A stretch of 64,000 nucleotides of DNA, from contig OZ024784.1 in assembly GCA_964017065.1 (NCBI GenBank), forward strand, positions 3,515,152 to 3,579,151, written 5' to 3'. This document shows positions 1 through 10,163 of this stretch, piece after piece. Positions within the stretch are counted from its first letter, which is position 1, and each line of letters begins with the position of its first letter. The translations under genes and the position numbers were made by a program. This stretch comes from Haliclona indistincta. Lineage: Eukaryota; Porifera; Demospongiae; Haplosclerida; Chalinidae. The notes beneath the pieces are model-generated. The model did not search any database and was not told the origin of the DNA. It saw only the letters and a list, made by a program, of their open reading frames with translations.

Positions 1-1036
1 ACGACGCAAGTATGTGCTCGGTGTGGTTGTTATACTGTGGAGTACGATGACCTTATTGGCTGGATTCACACAATCATTCTGGCAGCTCCTCCTCACTAGA
101 ATAAGCCTGGGCATATTGTAAGGTGATGTTATAGGTGTGGCTCATTTGATCACCGTTTTACACTAAACAGTGAATCTGCGTGCACTCCTTTTGCAAGTAG
201 CTTGATTGGTGACTATTTTGATCAGGTATAACTTCCTTGTACAAGTGTAACTAATGATGTTGTTTACTATAATGTTGCTATTGTTAGAGCTCCATGGGTA
301 CAGCAATGGGATTCTATAACTGGGGGGTCTACATTGGATACAGTCTGGCATTTGCTTTTAACTTTATTTTTGAGTATTTCAAGTGGCGGTGGGCATTCTG
401 GGTGGCCGCTATTCCTGGACTATTAATAGTAATCATCACTGTGAAAGAACCACAGGGAAAAGGGAAAATGGTGAGAAAAGAAGATAGAGTAATCTATTTA
501 CAGCTTTTGTGTCTTTCAGAGCCAGTCCAAGAACCATTTGACAGTTTTTAAGACTGCCGTTAAAAGCTATTTTCAAATTCCTCTTCTCCTCTGTATTGGA
601 GGAGGACTAAGGAACGGTAGTGGACTGGTGTGGGCTTATAATACTAAAGCATACTTTAGAGTGTACTACTGTAACACCACTGGAGTGGGTACCACCTCTG
701 TACCATTTCTTATTGGTTTTCTCTTGCTTCCTCCTCCATTGGCATTCCTCATGTTGCTCCCAGCATATGTTGTTGGAGAGATGTAGATTGGAATGTGTCT
801 TGTAACAGTTGTTGAACTGGCTTCCAGTGGGTGCACTGTAGTCAAAGATTGGTCTCAGAAACTCACTGTTCCTTCTCTTCCCTGGGTGTTATCTGCTAGG
901 AGCTCTCTTTTTATTCTTTACCTTCCTTTTCCTCTGTTTTTTCAAGAAGGATCAGCAGAGGAGCTCTAGTCGTGTCAGTATGACAATACCAGAGAAACAA
1001 GGACTCCTTTCAGATAGTGATGAAGAAAAAGAGTAA
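1..1036 (+). pseudogene. Spinster-like MFS transporter, decayed 5'-cut copy
   Basis: This is a diverged relative of the two transporter copies at 3463 and 22737. Homologous exons are readable: the end of a transmembrane exon before about 118, an exon around 171-225 (ESACTPF), an exon at about 289-468 (GFYNWGVYIGYSLAF ... VKEPQGKGKM), and a later exon from about 521. Compared with the intact copy, the stretch corresponding to IGGSAGAILGGVISDR and the next intron are missing. After the LLPAYVVGEM segment an in-frame TAG follows at 784, then further disrupted sequence. The C-terminal tail (LLSDSDEEKE, stop at 1034-1036) is still readable. The 5' end lies outside the window. Loss of a membrane segment plus a premature stop argue for a pseudogene. 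Confidence 0.7.
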
Positions 1037-1609
1037 AGGGGGAAAGGGAAAATGTTGAAGACCCAGGGCCTAAAGAGAGTATACTTGACTGGGGTATTCG
1101 AATAAGACAAGAGGATCACACAGTACAACACCTCGCAGCACGATGCATTGGTAGTATGGTTGTGTACTCACCAATTTCATGACTCAATCAATGAATGTCT
1201 GAATTATTATTTGTTTTATGTTTTTTTAAGTATTTTTGTGAAAGTTAATTTAACTCAAGTAAACTAGTGACCTATTACGATGCAGTTTAGTTGAAAGTCA
1301 CAATATTGGGTACACTGAAAGTCCACTTGGTCATCAATGGGTCTGAAAAATAAGCAAAGTTGTGTACATATAACCTGGCATTTACTTTAAGAAACTCTCA
1401 TATACTAAATTTCCCAGTGATCAAACAAAAACTATGTACCTGAAGCTGCATCGATGAATAATAATAGTCCCTATACTTGTTACTGAATACTACCATATTT
1501 AATACCAGTATACTATATTTTTTAATTCAATGCTGCGGTCATCTATAACAGAGTAGCGGAACCTGTTAGTTGCTGCTGATAATCAAGATAGCTAGCTGTT
1601 CACACTGCA
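1037..1609. other. Intergenic, AT-rich
   Basis: No convincing gene is seen between the decayed transporter copy and the first glycoprotein gene. It probably holds the promoter of the gene starting at 1610, but no specific element is recognised. Confidence 0.5.
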
Positions 1610-3025
1610 ATGAAGAGTGTTTTGATAATAGTTTGCTTGATTGCTGTTGGGAAAATGTCAGCTGGTAAGCTAGTGTAGCTAGATTATTATTTTATTTGTT
1701 ACTGCTAATAACAGCCGGCTAATAATTATTTATTTGATAGGAGCATGTTCTGTTCCTTTCATGATTGGAAGCTTTGGTGATTGCTCTGCAAGGTAAACTC
1801 AACACATTTACAATAATTATATTTCTCTTCTACATGTAGCTCAGCGGCACTAACCTATTTCAATGACTCTATTAACATCCCAGCATGCCGGATGTTTGGT
1901 GATTTGGATTTCAACTCTACTAATTCTACCAACTCATGGCCTGATATAACAGATACTTGTATTCAACAGTTAGAGATAGACATTAGAGGGCTCTTGTATC
2001 GTTCCACTGTCAGTGGACCAGGCCAACCACTATCAGCAACACTGTGTCAGATATATGAACTAACTATGCAATGCAGAATGGATTGCTTACTAACCTTTCA
2101 CTTCTCTGGTGGTTCTATAGATTATTTTGGCTATATTCACCTGAGAGCCATTAGTTGCAATGAAACGCTGTTCAACACAAGTATTGACACCATATTCAAT
2201 AATGCAAACAATATCCAACCCAGTTTTGTACCAAGAGAATTTGTCAAAGGTAAATTATCCTTTACTCATTTCTCTCTAGTTTTCTCTTACCTATTATAGT
2301 ATCTATGACAGAAGCAGTATCTACTACCATCTTCCCAATACTGTCATCTTCCAACATCATGCCTTCAGCTATCTCATCTTCATCCACCTCCATCACTGTT
2401 CTTACAACTAACCAGTTGGTTATTCATTCAAAAATTTCTACAACACTATCTATCACCACTTCTGTACAATACTTCACTTCCTCAACTGTTCCTTCACCAT
2501 CACAATTAGCCAACAGTGAGTACTTACTGTCTAATCATCTAATATCCGATTTCATCATCTTAAATGTCAACACATATTATCTAGATTCAAAAACCTGATA
2601 AAACTAACAATGTCTCTATTGCTCAGGTGGTACTGATGTTAGTATTTTAGCTGTCTTCAGTACTGTTGTTGCTGTTCTTATCATTATTGCTCTTGGAACA
2701 ACCCTGGCACTTGTTGTTGTGCTGATAAGGCACAAAACACACACACAAAGTGAGTTCTATACAACTCTATTGATCAATTGCAAGTTTCTCTTCATTAGAA
2801 GACACGGATGAGAAGTCTCAAGGAAGAAGCAGTACTGTCATCCCCACCAACCCTAATCCTGTGTATGGATGCTTGCCAGATAATAAAGCAGGGATTCTGG
2901 TTGATACAAATGTTGCCTATGAAGGATCTAAAGCTCTTTTTAACATTGAACCAGTCTACGATACAGTGGACACTGAACCGAATTACGATATAGTGAACAC
3001 TATTTCCATGGTTTCCACCCCATAA
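1610..3025 (+). CDS. Receptor-like type I membrane glycoprotein, copy 1
   Basis: Family not recognised. Six exons can be joined in frame: 1610-1664, 1741-1792, 1840-2249, 2300-2515, 2627-2749 and 2799-3025. The product starts with a signal peptide (MKSVLIIVCLIAVGKMSA). A Cys-containing ectodomain with several N-x-S/T sites follows (NSTNSTNSW, CNETLFNTS), then a Ser/Thr-rich mucin-like stalk encoded by one exon. One transmembrane helix (about AVFSTVVAVLIIIALGTTLA) is followed by a basic stop-transfer RHK. The cytoplasmic tail carries spaced tyrosines: NPVYG, VAYEG, EPVYDTV and PNYDIV. The last two have YxxV spacing like SH2-binding or ITAM-like sites. Receptor or adhesion function is inference. 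A near-identical copy lies at 20646, also directly upstream of a spinster-like transporter. Confidence 0.75.
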
Positions 3026-3462
3026 TGACATGTTTATTGATCTGGCTCTGTGATTGAACTGATAAAGTGTTTGTCATCTTTTGCAGTTATTAATAGACTA
3101 GTGTAGTGCTGGTCATCACAGTGAAGCTTGCTTGTTCAAAGAGTACTGATACTAGCTTCAATCCAATAATGTTTACTGGTTGCATTTATTTTTATCGCAA
3201 CAGAACAATACCATTAATCCAAACTTGGAGGTAAAATTTATTTTCCCTTGTCAAGTACATGTAAATAAAGGAGTAATTGTGTAAAGGATGTTTATTAGAT
3301 AAATATTCTGCAAATCTTGCTCTGAACTCAGTGGTCAGTATGTAGTAGCATGCAAACTTTTGCATTTATAATTGCACTAACATGTATGGGTCTGCATTTG
3401 CTTTGCTGTGCACAAAAATGTGGGCGTGGCTCAGTTGAACATGTGATTCCGCTCGAGATTCA
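3026..3462. other. Intergenic region upstream of transporter copy 1
   Basis: AT-rich spacer shared, with small indels, with 22245-22736. Conservation between the copies only reflects recent duplication. The last 50 bases before the start codon are nearly identical in the two copies and probably include the core promoter. Confidence 0.5.
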
Positions 3463-5239
3463 ATGGAGACTAGTACTGTGGTGAAAGCTGCTGGAGAGAA
3501 TGACGAGAGGTCCAGTCAGAGCTCGTCAACAGTGTACAAGCTATACGTGTTGGTTGTGATGATGTCGTTGTACCTAATAAATCAAATGGATCGGTTTGTG
3601 TTAGGGATTGGCAGTCGAGAAATCACGAATGAGCTGCAGTTTGGAGACATGACTTGCCATCCAAACTTGAATTTGACTGGAGGGAACGAGACGTGCCAAG
3701 ACGATTGCAGTTCCCTTCGTGATAACATCACGTGAGCTCAAAAATCACCACGCATGCTTGTTTTTCAAATGCTAACTAAACCTTGTGTTGACAGATGCTT
3801 AGAACACAATGATTGCTCGTGGTCATATTCTGCAACTGGACTAGAGTACCAGCTTTTAGCAGGTCCTGCATTCACGTTCCTCTTCACTATATGTGCTCTC
3901 CCAATGGGTTTCATTGCTACATTTCCATTCGTACGTCGCAAGATTGTGCTCAGTATATTTGTGGTACTGTGGAGCTCAATGGCTCTTGCTGCTGGGTTTA
4001 CCAAGGCTTTCTGGCAGGCTGGCAGCTGCTGCTTGCTAGGATAGGACTGGGAATATTGTGAGCAGATACCTCATTCTGCTTTCAAAATTATTCTGTTTTT
4101 TCCTATTCTTTAGTGAGTCAGGATGTACTGCATTTGCAACAGGTATCATATCAGACTACTAATTTAGTGAGGTATAAACACTCATACACCTATAACACAC
4201 TATTTGTTTTGTTGTGTTATCTCAGAGTTCACGTGGTGGAGCACTTGCTTTCTACAATCTGGGACTATACACTGGTTATAGTCTGGCGTTTGTGTTTAAC
4301 TTCATTGTTGAGAATTTGAACTGGCGTTGGGCATTCCGAGTTGCTTCCATTCCTGGGATAGTGCTAGGTGTGGTGGTGATGATATCTGTGAAAGAACCAC
4401 AAAGAAAAGGAAAAATGGTGAGAATCAGGGAAGCGCATGTGCTATAGAGTCTCTCTTCTTTTGTAGCAACAATCTATAAAACCATTGACTGTACTGCGCA
4501 ACATTCTTCAAAGCTACGTCCAGGTTCCTCTTCTGTTGTTGTGTGTGGGAGGAGGCCTGAGGAGAGGTGGACTACTGGTATGGGTATACAACGTGAAGGC
4601 ATACTTCCAGACCTACTACTGTGATGGTGAAGGTGTAGGTGCTTCTCTCGTGGGTACCACTGATCGGTGGTAGTGCGGGGGCTATCCTTGGAGGTGTGAT
4701 TTCGGATCGGTTAGCTATTCGATGGGGCAAGATGACTCGCCCGTGTGTACTGATATTCAGTCAAGTGAGCAAGTTATTTTACGCTCTTAGAATTTATGTT
4801 TCCTTGTTGACACAGCTTCTAGCTATACCGTTTCTTGTTGGTGTTCTGCATCTATACCCCTCCCTGGGCATTTCTCATGCTGCTTCCGGCCTACCTAATA
4901 GGAGAGATGTGGATTGGAGTGTGTTATGCTACTGTGTTAGATCAAGTACCACATGGACTGGTGTCTAGTGCTGTTGTGTTGTGGTTGTTCATTAACAATA
5001 ATATTGGAGGAGCCGTCCCATTACTAGTGCCTGTTGTGGAGAGATATGTTGGACTCAGATACTCACTTCTCATCCTTTTCCCTGGATGCTACTTGATGGC
5101 AACTGTATTTTTCTCAGCTACCCTGTTCACTCTCTGCTGTCGAGCTGCTTGGAGGAGACGAGGACCAGAAACCAAAATGCTAATTTCAGAGCGGAACTAT
5201 AAGTCTCAATATGCAAGTATCAATCAAGATCAACAATGA
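3463..5239 (+). pseudogene. Spinster-like MFS transporter, copy 1 (frameshifted)
   Basis: This is the left duplicate of the intact transporter at 22737-24510, with the same exon layout and very high identity. Spinster-type proteins are twelve-helix major facilitator transporters, mostly of lipids or lysolipids; the substrate here is unknown. Three indels break the frame relative to copy 2. An 8-base tandem insertion near 4016-4024 turns AFWQLLLAR into AFWQAGSCC. A 2-base loss near 4640 gives a premature stop soon after GVGASLVG. One extra base near 4853 disrupts HLPPPWAF. No splice variant that I can see repairs all three. If they are not assembly errors, this copy is a young pseudogene. Confidence 0.75.
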
Positions 5240-5343
5240 TCTCAAAATACATTACTACTGCCAAACCATTTTGTTTATAAAAATGATGAAAAGAAATTGC
5301 TTTGCTAAACTGTTCATAAAATCTTTATTGTATAAAAATTTAT

Positions 5344-6072
5344 TTATTGTGTAAAAATTCTTGCGAATTGTGTACATGAGACATTGTCTCTGAAGGCAAG
5401 CACACCACCATGATTCTGCCACTGCTGTGGGCCACTTAGTCCATTTATGTCTTGGCAATGGTAAGTCACACCCTCTTTCACCTTGTTTTTAAACTTTTCC
5501 CAGTACACCATCCCACCTCCAATTACATTCAAAATGGCATGTGATCCACATGTATCCCACTTGTATGTACCTGAACTTGTACATATATAAACTGAAGCCA
5601 GACCATCGATAGCGCACAGCTGTTTATAGCCAGCCCCTGAAACAAACACTACCTTGAATCCAGCAGATTGCAAGGCAGTTACTATTTCTGGGTCAGTGGA
5701 ACTGCTTAACACGCACACTGGTTTTGCACTGGTAGATGTTGATTCAGGGAGTAGTGAATATTGTGACACTATGTTCAACTCGTTCATAGTCACACCCCAC
5801 ACTTGTCTTCCAGTCCAATGTTCACTTGAGTCACACTTCCAAAATGGCTGGTTGATGACACCAACTACAGGTCTACCAGTTGATAGCTCATACACACCAA
5901 TAAGCACCGTCACACATGGCAGCCCATGGAGATATATGCCTTCATCAGTCACACCGTCTGATCCAGATATGTATTGTGATGTGCAATCTGAGAACATCTG
6001 GTAGATGTTGATTCAGGGAGTAGTGACACTATGTTTAACTCGTTCATAGTCACACCCCACACTTGTCTTCAT
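5344..6072 (-). pseudogene. INPP1: Inositol polyphosphate 1-phosphatase, truncated copy 1
   Basis: This is the last exon (5344 to about 5987) of an INPP1 gene, matching the intact copy at 24615-25258 and still open for its whole length. It keeps the C-terminal half: SQYISGSDGV, GVINQPFW, GAGYK and KWDTCGSHAIL (the last includes the C-terminal metal-site Asp region of this Li+-sensitive phosphatase family). Both upstream exons, including the N-terminal metal-binding part and the start codon, are absent. Homology to copy 2 stops near 5996. Directly after it, 6001-6072 repeats part of the gene's own exon (about 5732-5813) minus nine bases. The fragment therefore lies at a rearranged duplication breakpoint and is unlikely to make an enzyme. 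Confidence 0.8.
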
Positions 6073-7069
6073 ACCAGAAGCTGCACAAGCTTGTAAGGAA
6101 CTAATAAAGTGTAGCTGCAGAGGTCACTGCAAATGCAAAAAAGCTGCTTTATCGTGCACATCACTCTGCTTTTGCTGCACTGACTAGACTTTTCTTCAAT
6201 CTCAAACTAATTTACTAGTGTATTTTCCTCCTTTATCTTATTATTATTGCAATTATGATAATTATTCATGACGATTTTTAAAGAGGTGCTAATTTTTTTA
6301 CGCTCTGTGACGCCCCAATAGCTAAAAATCTTCTTCATATAATGGTTTAGCTCGGTGCAAAGTTTCATGTTTTTATCGTAAAAAGCACAATTGTTGCACA
6401 TAATTTTTTATTTGCTCTACTATAGACCATTTTAGGCGCGAATGTTTGGACCGCCACATTGACGGTATTGTGCTGCTGGTAAAACACAAGATATTCGTTT
6501 CTTTGCGCGCTTGGCAGGCTAATTTCCACGTGCAAGCGATAGAATATTACATTGCAAGTTTAAGAGTTTACAAACGAACATTACTGCCACAATCTCGGTC
6601 AAGAAAGCGAAGTTAGCAAGCATTTGACTGCTAGAAACTGTTCCAGTTTTGCTGCTGTTCTGTATCAGCCAAGCTATTATGTTCGTTCAAGGTCGCTATC
6701 CAGTATTGTTTGCTACCATGATGTAGTTGCTCGTAGTGTGCCAGTAAAATCGAACAAAATGTCAGTAGTTTCGTTCCATATTTCCCGCTTTGCTGGCTGT
6801 TCGAGAGATAGAAACGCGCGTTTTCAAGCTCTAGTGACTCATAATAAGCAATATACTTTCGCTTGTGTGTGCAAAGTAAGCACGTAAAAAGACGAAACCT
6901 TGTGTTTTGCAACTTTTGCCTGCAGCACAATACCAACAAAAATGGTGGCGTCGACACTGTCCGGTGTTGTACGGGCGCGCGGGAAATTAGAAAATGATTA
7001 GCGACTAAAAATTTAATGGTCCGTACAGCTACGAGAGTCGACCAATCGAGAGTCGACGAAACGGGAGTA
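6073..7069. other. Start of mobile-DNA island, no recognised gene
   Basis: AT-rich sequence with no convincing coding region. The longest open frames (about 6624-7104 on both strands) have no recognisable domain and overlap each other. The short motif GAGAGTCGAC is repeated around 7030-7055. Confidence 0.4.
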
Positions 7070-7253
7070 CAGGAAATTGCAACGTTCTTGCATGCACCAG
7101 CCACACGCGAAGCGAGAATGCTTAGTCTGCAATGATCACTTGTACATGTATGCGGAGTTAGCTGTACAGAAAAATCACGTGATCACTGATTATTGCTGAC
7201 TAAGCATTTCTCGCTTCGCGTGTGGCTGGTGCAAGAACGTTGCAATTTCCTGT
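7070..7253. mobile_element. MITE with long inverted repeats
   Basis: A short palindromic element. Its ends read TACAGGAAATTGCAACGTTC inward on the left and the reverse complement on the right. The arms continue through the CCAGCCACACGCGAAGCGAGA stretch (left) and its mirror image on the right. The two arms (about 60-65 bases) flank a loop of roughly 55 bases. Both sides are flanked by GACGAAACGGG, although two extra bases (AG) separate the left copy from the repeat end, so the exact target duplication is unsure. It has no coding capacity and the superfamily is unassigned. Confidence 0.7.
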
Positions 7254-7293
7254 AGACGAAACGGGGACAAGCCAGCTAGATCCGATCTACAGG

Positions 7294-7379
7294 TAGTCTC
7301 GTCCCCAGACCACGCCTTCTTCCGCTAAGCTCGAAGTAGGGTCTGGTTGCACGAAGGCCAAATCTTGGGTCAATGACGT
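7294..7379 (+). repeat. Left 86-bp terminal inverted repeat
   Basis: It is identical to the reverse complement of 9131-9216 with no mismatch found by direct reading. It ends just before the AT-rich lead-in of the helicase gene. Confidence 0.9.
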
Positions 7380-7485
7380 TTCATTCTCTGAATCTGGGAA
7401 TACCAATCAGATTACAGTATTTTAATAAATTCACATGACTTGCACGCGCGGCCGCGCCTACCTTCACTACTACCTCCCACTAAAC

Positions 7486-8959
7486 ATGGCTTACTCCAAG
7501 AGTGTTATTCTATCGTCCATAGTCAAGAGCGCTGAACAGCTAGGCTACTCATGTTTATCGCCCGAACAGCAAGAAGTGGTTGTCAATTTTGTGTCTGGGC
7601 GTGATGTGTTTGTCTCTCTCCCGACGGGTGCCGGAAAGTCTCTCTGTAGTATCTTCTTCTACCTTTCACCTTTAATCTTCTTCGTAACAGTAATTCTAGT
7701 ATAGTTATAGTCGTTTCGCCTTTAAAGAGTTTAATGGAGGATCAAGTAGCCAAGGCATCTGGGCTTGGCCTTAAATGCGTGTACCTCAGCCAAGGGGATA
7801 GATGCAATGATGAGTTAGTACAGGCTGTGCTTGCTGGTGAATACCAGATCATTTTTCTTAGCCCAAAAGTTCTCTTAACTGAGCTGAGGTGGAGAGAAAT
7901 GCTTAGGACAGAAGTTTATCAGAATAACTTAGTTGGGGTCATAGTAGATGAAGCGCATTGTGTTGAAACATGGTAACTATAATAGATTTTGCACATGTAA
8001 TGTTACACATTATGCATATACTCACAGGGGAGAAAGGTTTCGTGTTGAGTTTGCTAACATAAGTGAAGTTCGTTCCCTTATTCCTAAATCCACCAGGATA
8101 ATGGCTCTGACAGCAACAGCTACGGTAACAATGAGGCGAGTTATATTATCTACCCTTGATATGAATGGCTGCTACTTAGTGATACGAGATCCTAACAAAA
8201 TTAATATCAAGTATAGTGTACTCAAGCAGGGATGCTTAGATGATATAATTCTACCAATAGTCGATGACCTAAGTTCAAATGGTATTAAAGCAGATCGAAC
8301 GATCATATTTTGTAGAACTTATGTGGATACTCTAGAAGTATTTAAGGGTCTTGTATGCTGTCTCGGTAGACGGGATGCCTTATATGCTCCTCCATCAGAT
8401 TGCATCCCCATGAATAAACTTAGAATGTGTGAAAAATATGATGGCTCTACAGCAACTGACAATCAACAACATATTGTTAAATCATTTACTCAAGTTGATG
8501 GTGTAGTGAGAGTTGTTGTAGCCACCATCGCTTTTGGGATGGGCCTAGATAGCCCAAATGTGCGCAAGATTATTCATTGGGGTGCACCAGACAAGATTGC
8601 GATGTATGTTCAGGAAACAGGAAGAGGAGGAAGAGATGGAAATCTATGCAATGCTGAATTATAATTATTACAAAAGGCTAACGTGCAGTGGTACAATGAA
8701 AGATTATTGTAAGAATTCATCTAAATGTAGAAGGGAAGTGCTTATGGCAGTTTTTACCGACAATTCGGAGATTGCCAAGCCATCACCTCTCCATGCGTGT
8801 TGTGATATCTGTGCCAACCAATGTACTTGTATTGATTGCAAGACAACAGAGAGTATTCCTGAAGAGCTTGTCCCTGAACTTGTCAGTTTTGATGCTGAAT
8901 TTACTGACCATGACACTAGTATCTACATGTTCAACACAGGCTTCACGAGCAGCTTCTAA
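7486..8959 (+). pseudogene. RecQ-like DNA helicase inside the TIR element, frame-disrupted
   Basis: A superfamily-2 helicase core of the RecQ type: LPTGAGKSL (Walker A, motif I), VVSPLKSLMEDQV (Ia), VDEAHCVETWGERFR (DEAH motif II plus the RecQ aromatic-rich loop), ALTATAT (III), IIFCRT (IV), ATIAFGMGLDSPNVR (V) and QETGRGGRDG (VI). A partial zinc-binding region follows (C-rich HACCDICANQCTC). A 55-bp GT-AG intron at 7973-8027 joins ETW to GERFR. Between 7646 and 7690 the frame changes: either a 45-bp intron, which would drop the usual LCY-type residues, or an indel. Near 8655-8664 a one-base shift puts a stop after CNAEL while the homologous continuation YYKRLTCSGTMKDYC lies in the next frame. 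A full-length helicase is therefore unlikely. Confidence 0.82.
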
Positions 8960-9130
8960 AGATGTCCCGATGAAACTTCCAGGCGAAGAAAACTCTTTAG
9001 CTGATCGCTCATCACTCTTCTACCACTATTAGGAAGCAGAGATTCTCCACAGACTCTGCCATACTCAATATTTCGCGAAGCTTTCCCGCGGAGAAATTAA
9101 AATTCACATGTGATTGTGCGCGTGACAATT

Positions 9131-9216
9131 ACGTCATTGACCCAAGATTTGGCCTTCGTGCAACCAGACCCTACTTCGAGCTTAGCGGAAGAAGGCGTGG
9201 TCTGGGGACGAGACTA
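9131..9216 (-). repeat. Right 86-bp terminal inverted repeat
   Basis: It is the exact reverse complement of 7294-7379 and is followed at once by the second copy of the nonamer ATCTACAGG. Confidence 0.9.
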
Positions 9217-9225
9217 ATCTACAGG

Positions 9226-9525
9226 GGGCCAGGCCCCCCTTGGCCCCTATATACCACGCCTAATTGCCACGCCTACTGTAGGGTTCCCAATAACATACAG
9301 TCACAGATATGGATTCAGCGGGCTTGCGTCTCGGTGTGTAGAACCAGAACATGGAACGGACAAACAGAGAAGCGCCAAGTTAGGGTCCGCAATGAAAAAA
9401 TCGACTGTCACAGATTCAGCGGGATTGCGTCTCAGCGTGTAGAGTGGGTTGACCCGAACATAGAACAGGTAAGAGAGAAGCGCCAAGTCCTTCCTTTTTG
9501 CAGGAAAAACAAAAATATTTAAGCC
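9226..9525. repeat. Tandem duplication, period about 105 bp
   Basis: From about 9299 to 9500 two diverged copies of one unit lie head to tail. Each has CAGCGGG-TTGCGTCTC near its start and GAGAAGCGCCAAGT near its end. The part before 9299 is a GC-rich palindromic patch (GGGGGCCAGGCCCCC). No gene is seen. Confidence 0.6.
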
Positions 9526-9683
9526 AGGATTACCCGAACTATTCTTTCTTGCTGCCCTTTGCACAATATATGTGTCCTGGCTACTACTTGCCCATTTTTG
9601 GTTACTTAGAGAGTAGCTTTAAGTACGGTTAGCCGCACCTCATACCATATCCGCTACAACGCATATAGTACCTTCAGCTAGAC

Positions 9684-10155
9684 TAGGCTTGAGCCAATTA
9701 TGCTAGCATAATTTTTGGCATTTTCGGCATGATAAAGCATCGAGCATAATGCTAGCATAATAGGTACAATTTCTTGTAAAATGACGTCATGCAATGGGCG
9801 TGGTGGTAGGCGTATGCTAAAATGGCGGCAAGCTTGAGCACAAGTGTAGATCTAGTAGACTCTGCACTCGCCTGCAGACATTAGCGATGACGACGAACTT
9901 GGCTACTTTGCCGACGGTAAAGTGGCAGTTTCGGTGAATGAAGGAATAGGCACTAGTAGTGGCACCTCTAGCACTTCGGTATCGATTGAAAGCGCCCACA
10001 GCGTCTGAACTGGGTTATTATAATCAATCAATTTATTTAGACACATGGCATTACGTAGCATAATAGGAAAAAAATTGAAGCATAATAGGGGGAAAATTGA
10101 AGCATTGCCAAAAAGCATAATAGGCAAATTTAAAAGCATAATCGGCTCAAGCCTA
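9684..10155. mobile_element. hAT-type MITE
   Basis: The ends read TAGGCTTGAGCCAATTATGC on the left and, inverted, TAGGCTTGAGCCGATTATGC on the right (one mismatch). They are flanked by the octamer AGCTAGAC at 9676-9683 and 10156-10163. TIRs starting TAGG with an 8-bp duplication fit the hAT superfamily. The interior repeats the motif GCATAAT many times and has no recognisable transposase. A small open frame around 9880-10007 has no known similarity that I can name. Confidence 0.85.
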
Positions 10156-10163
10156 AGCTAGAC

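Larger units (their letters stand above)
7285..9225 (+). mobile_element. DNA transposon carrying a RecQ-like helicase, perfect 86-bp TIRs, 9-bp TSD
   Basis: Bases 7294-7379 and 9131-9216 are exact reverse complements over 86 positions (ends TAGTCTCGTCCCCAG). They are flanked immediately by the same nonamer ATCTACAGG at 7285-7293 and 9217-9225. Long TIRs with a 9-bp target duplication are typical of Mutator-like (MULE) elements; that assignment is inference from structure alone. The 1923-bp interior holds only a RecQ-like helicase gene (7486-8959) and no recognised transposase. The element therefore looks non-autonomous, like a gene-carrying Pack-MULE. Perfectly matching TIRs suggest recent movement or recent conversion between the ends. 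Confidence 0.88.

Noticed and set aside
6624..7104. Overlapping open frames of 87 and 157 codons on opposite strands
   Set aside because: No domain, no splice support, and low-complexity reading. They overlap each other inside repeat-rich DNA.
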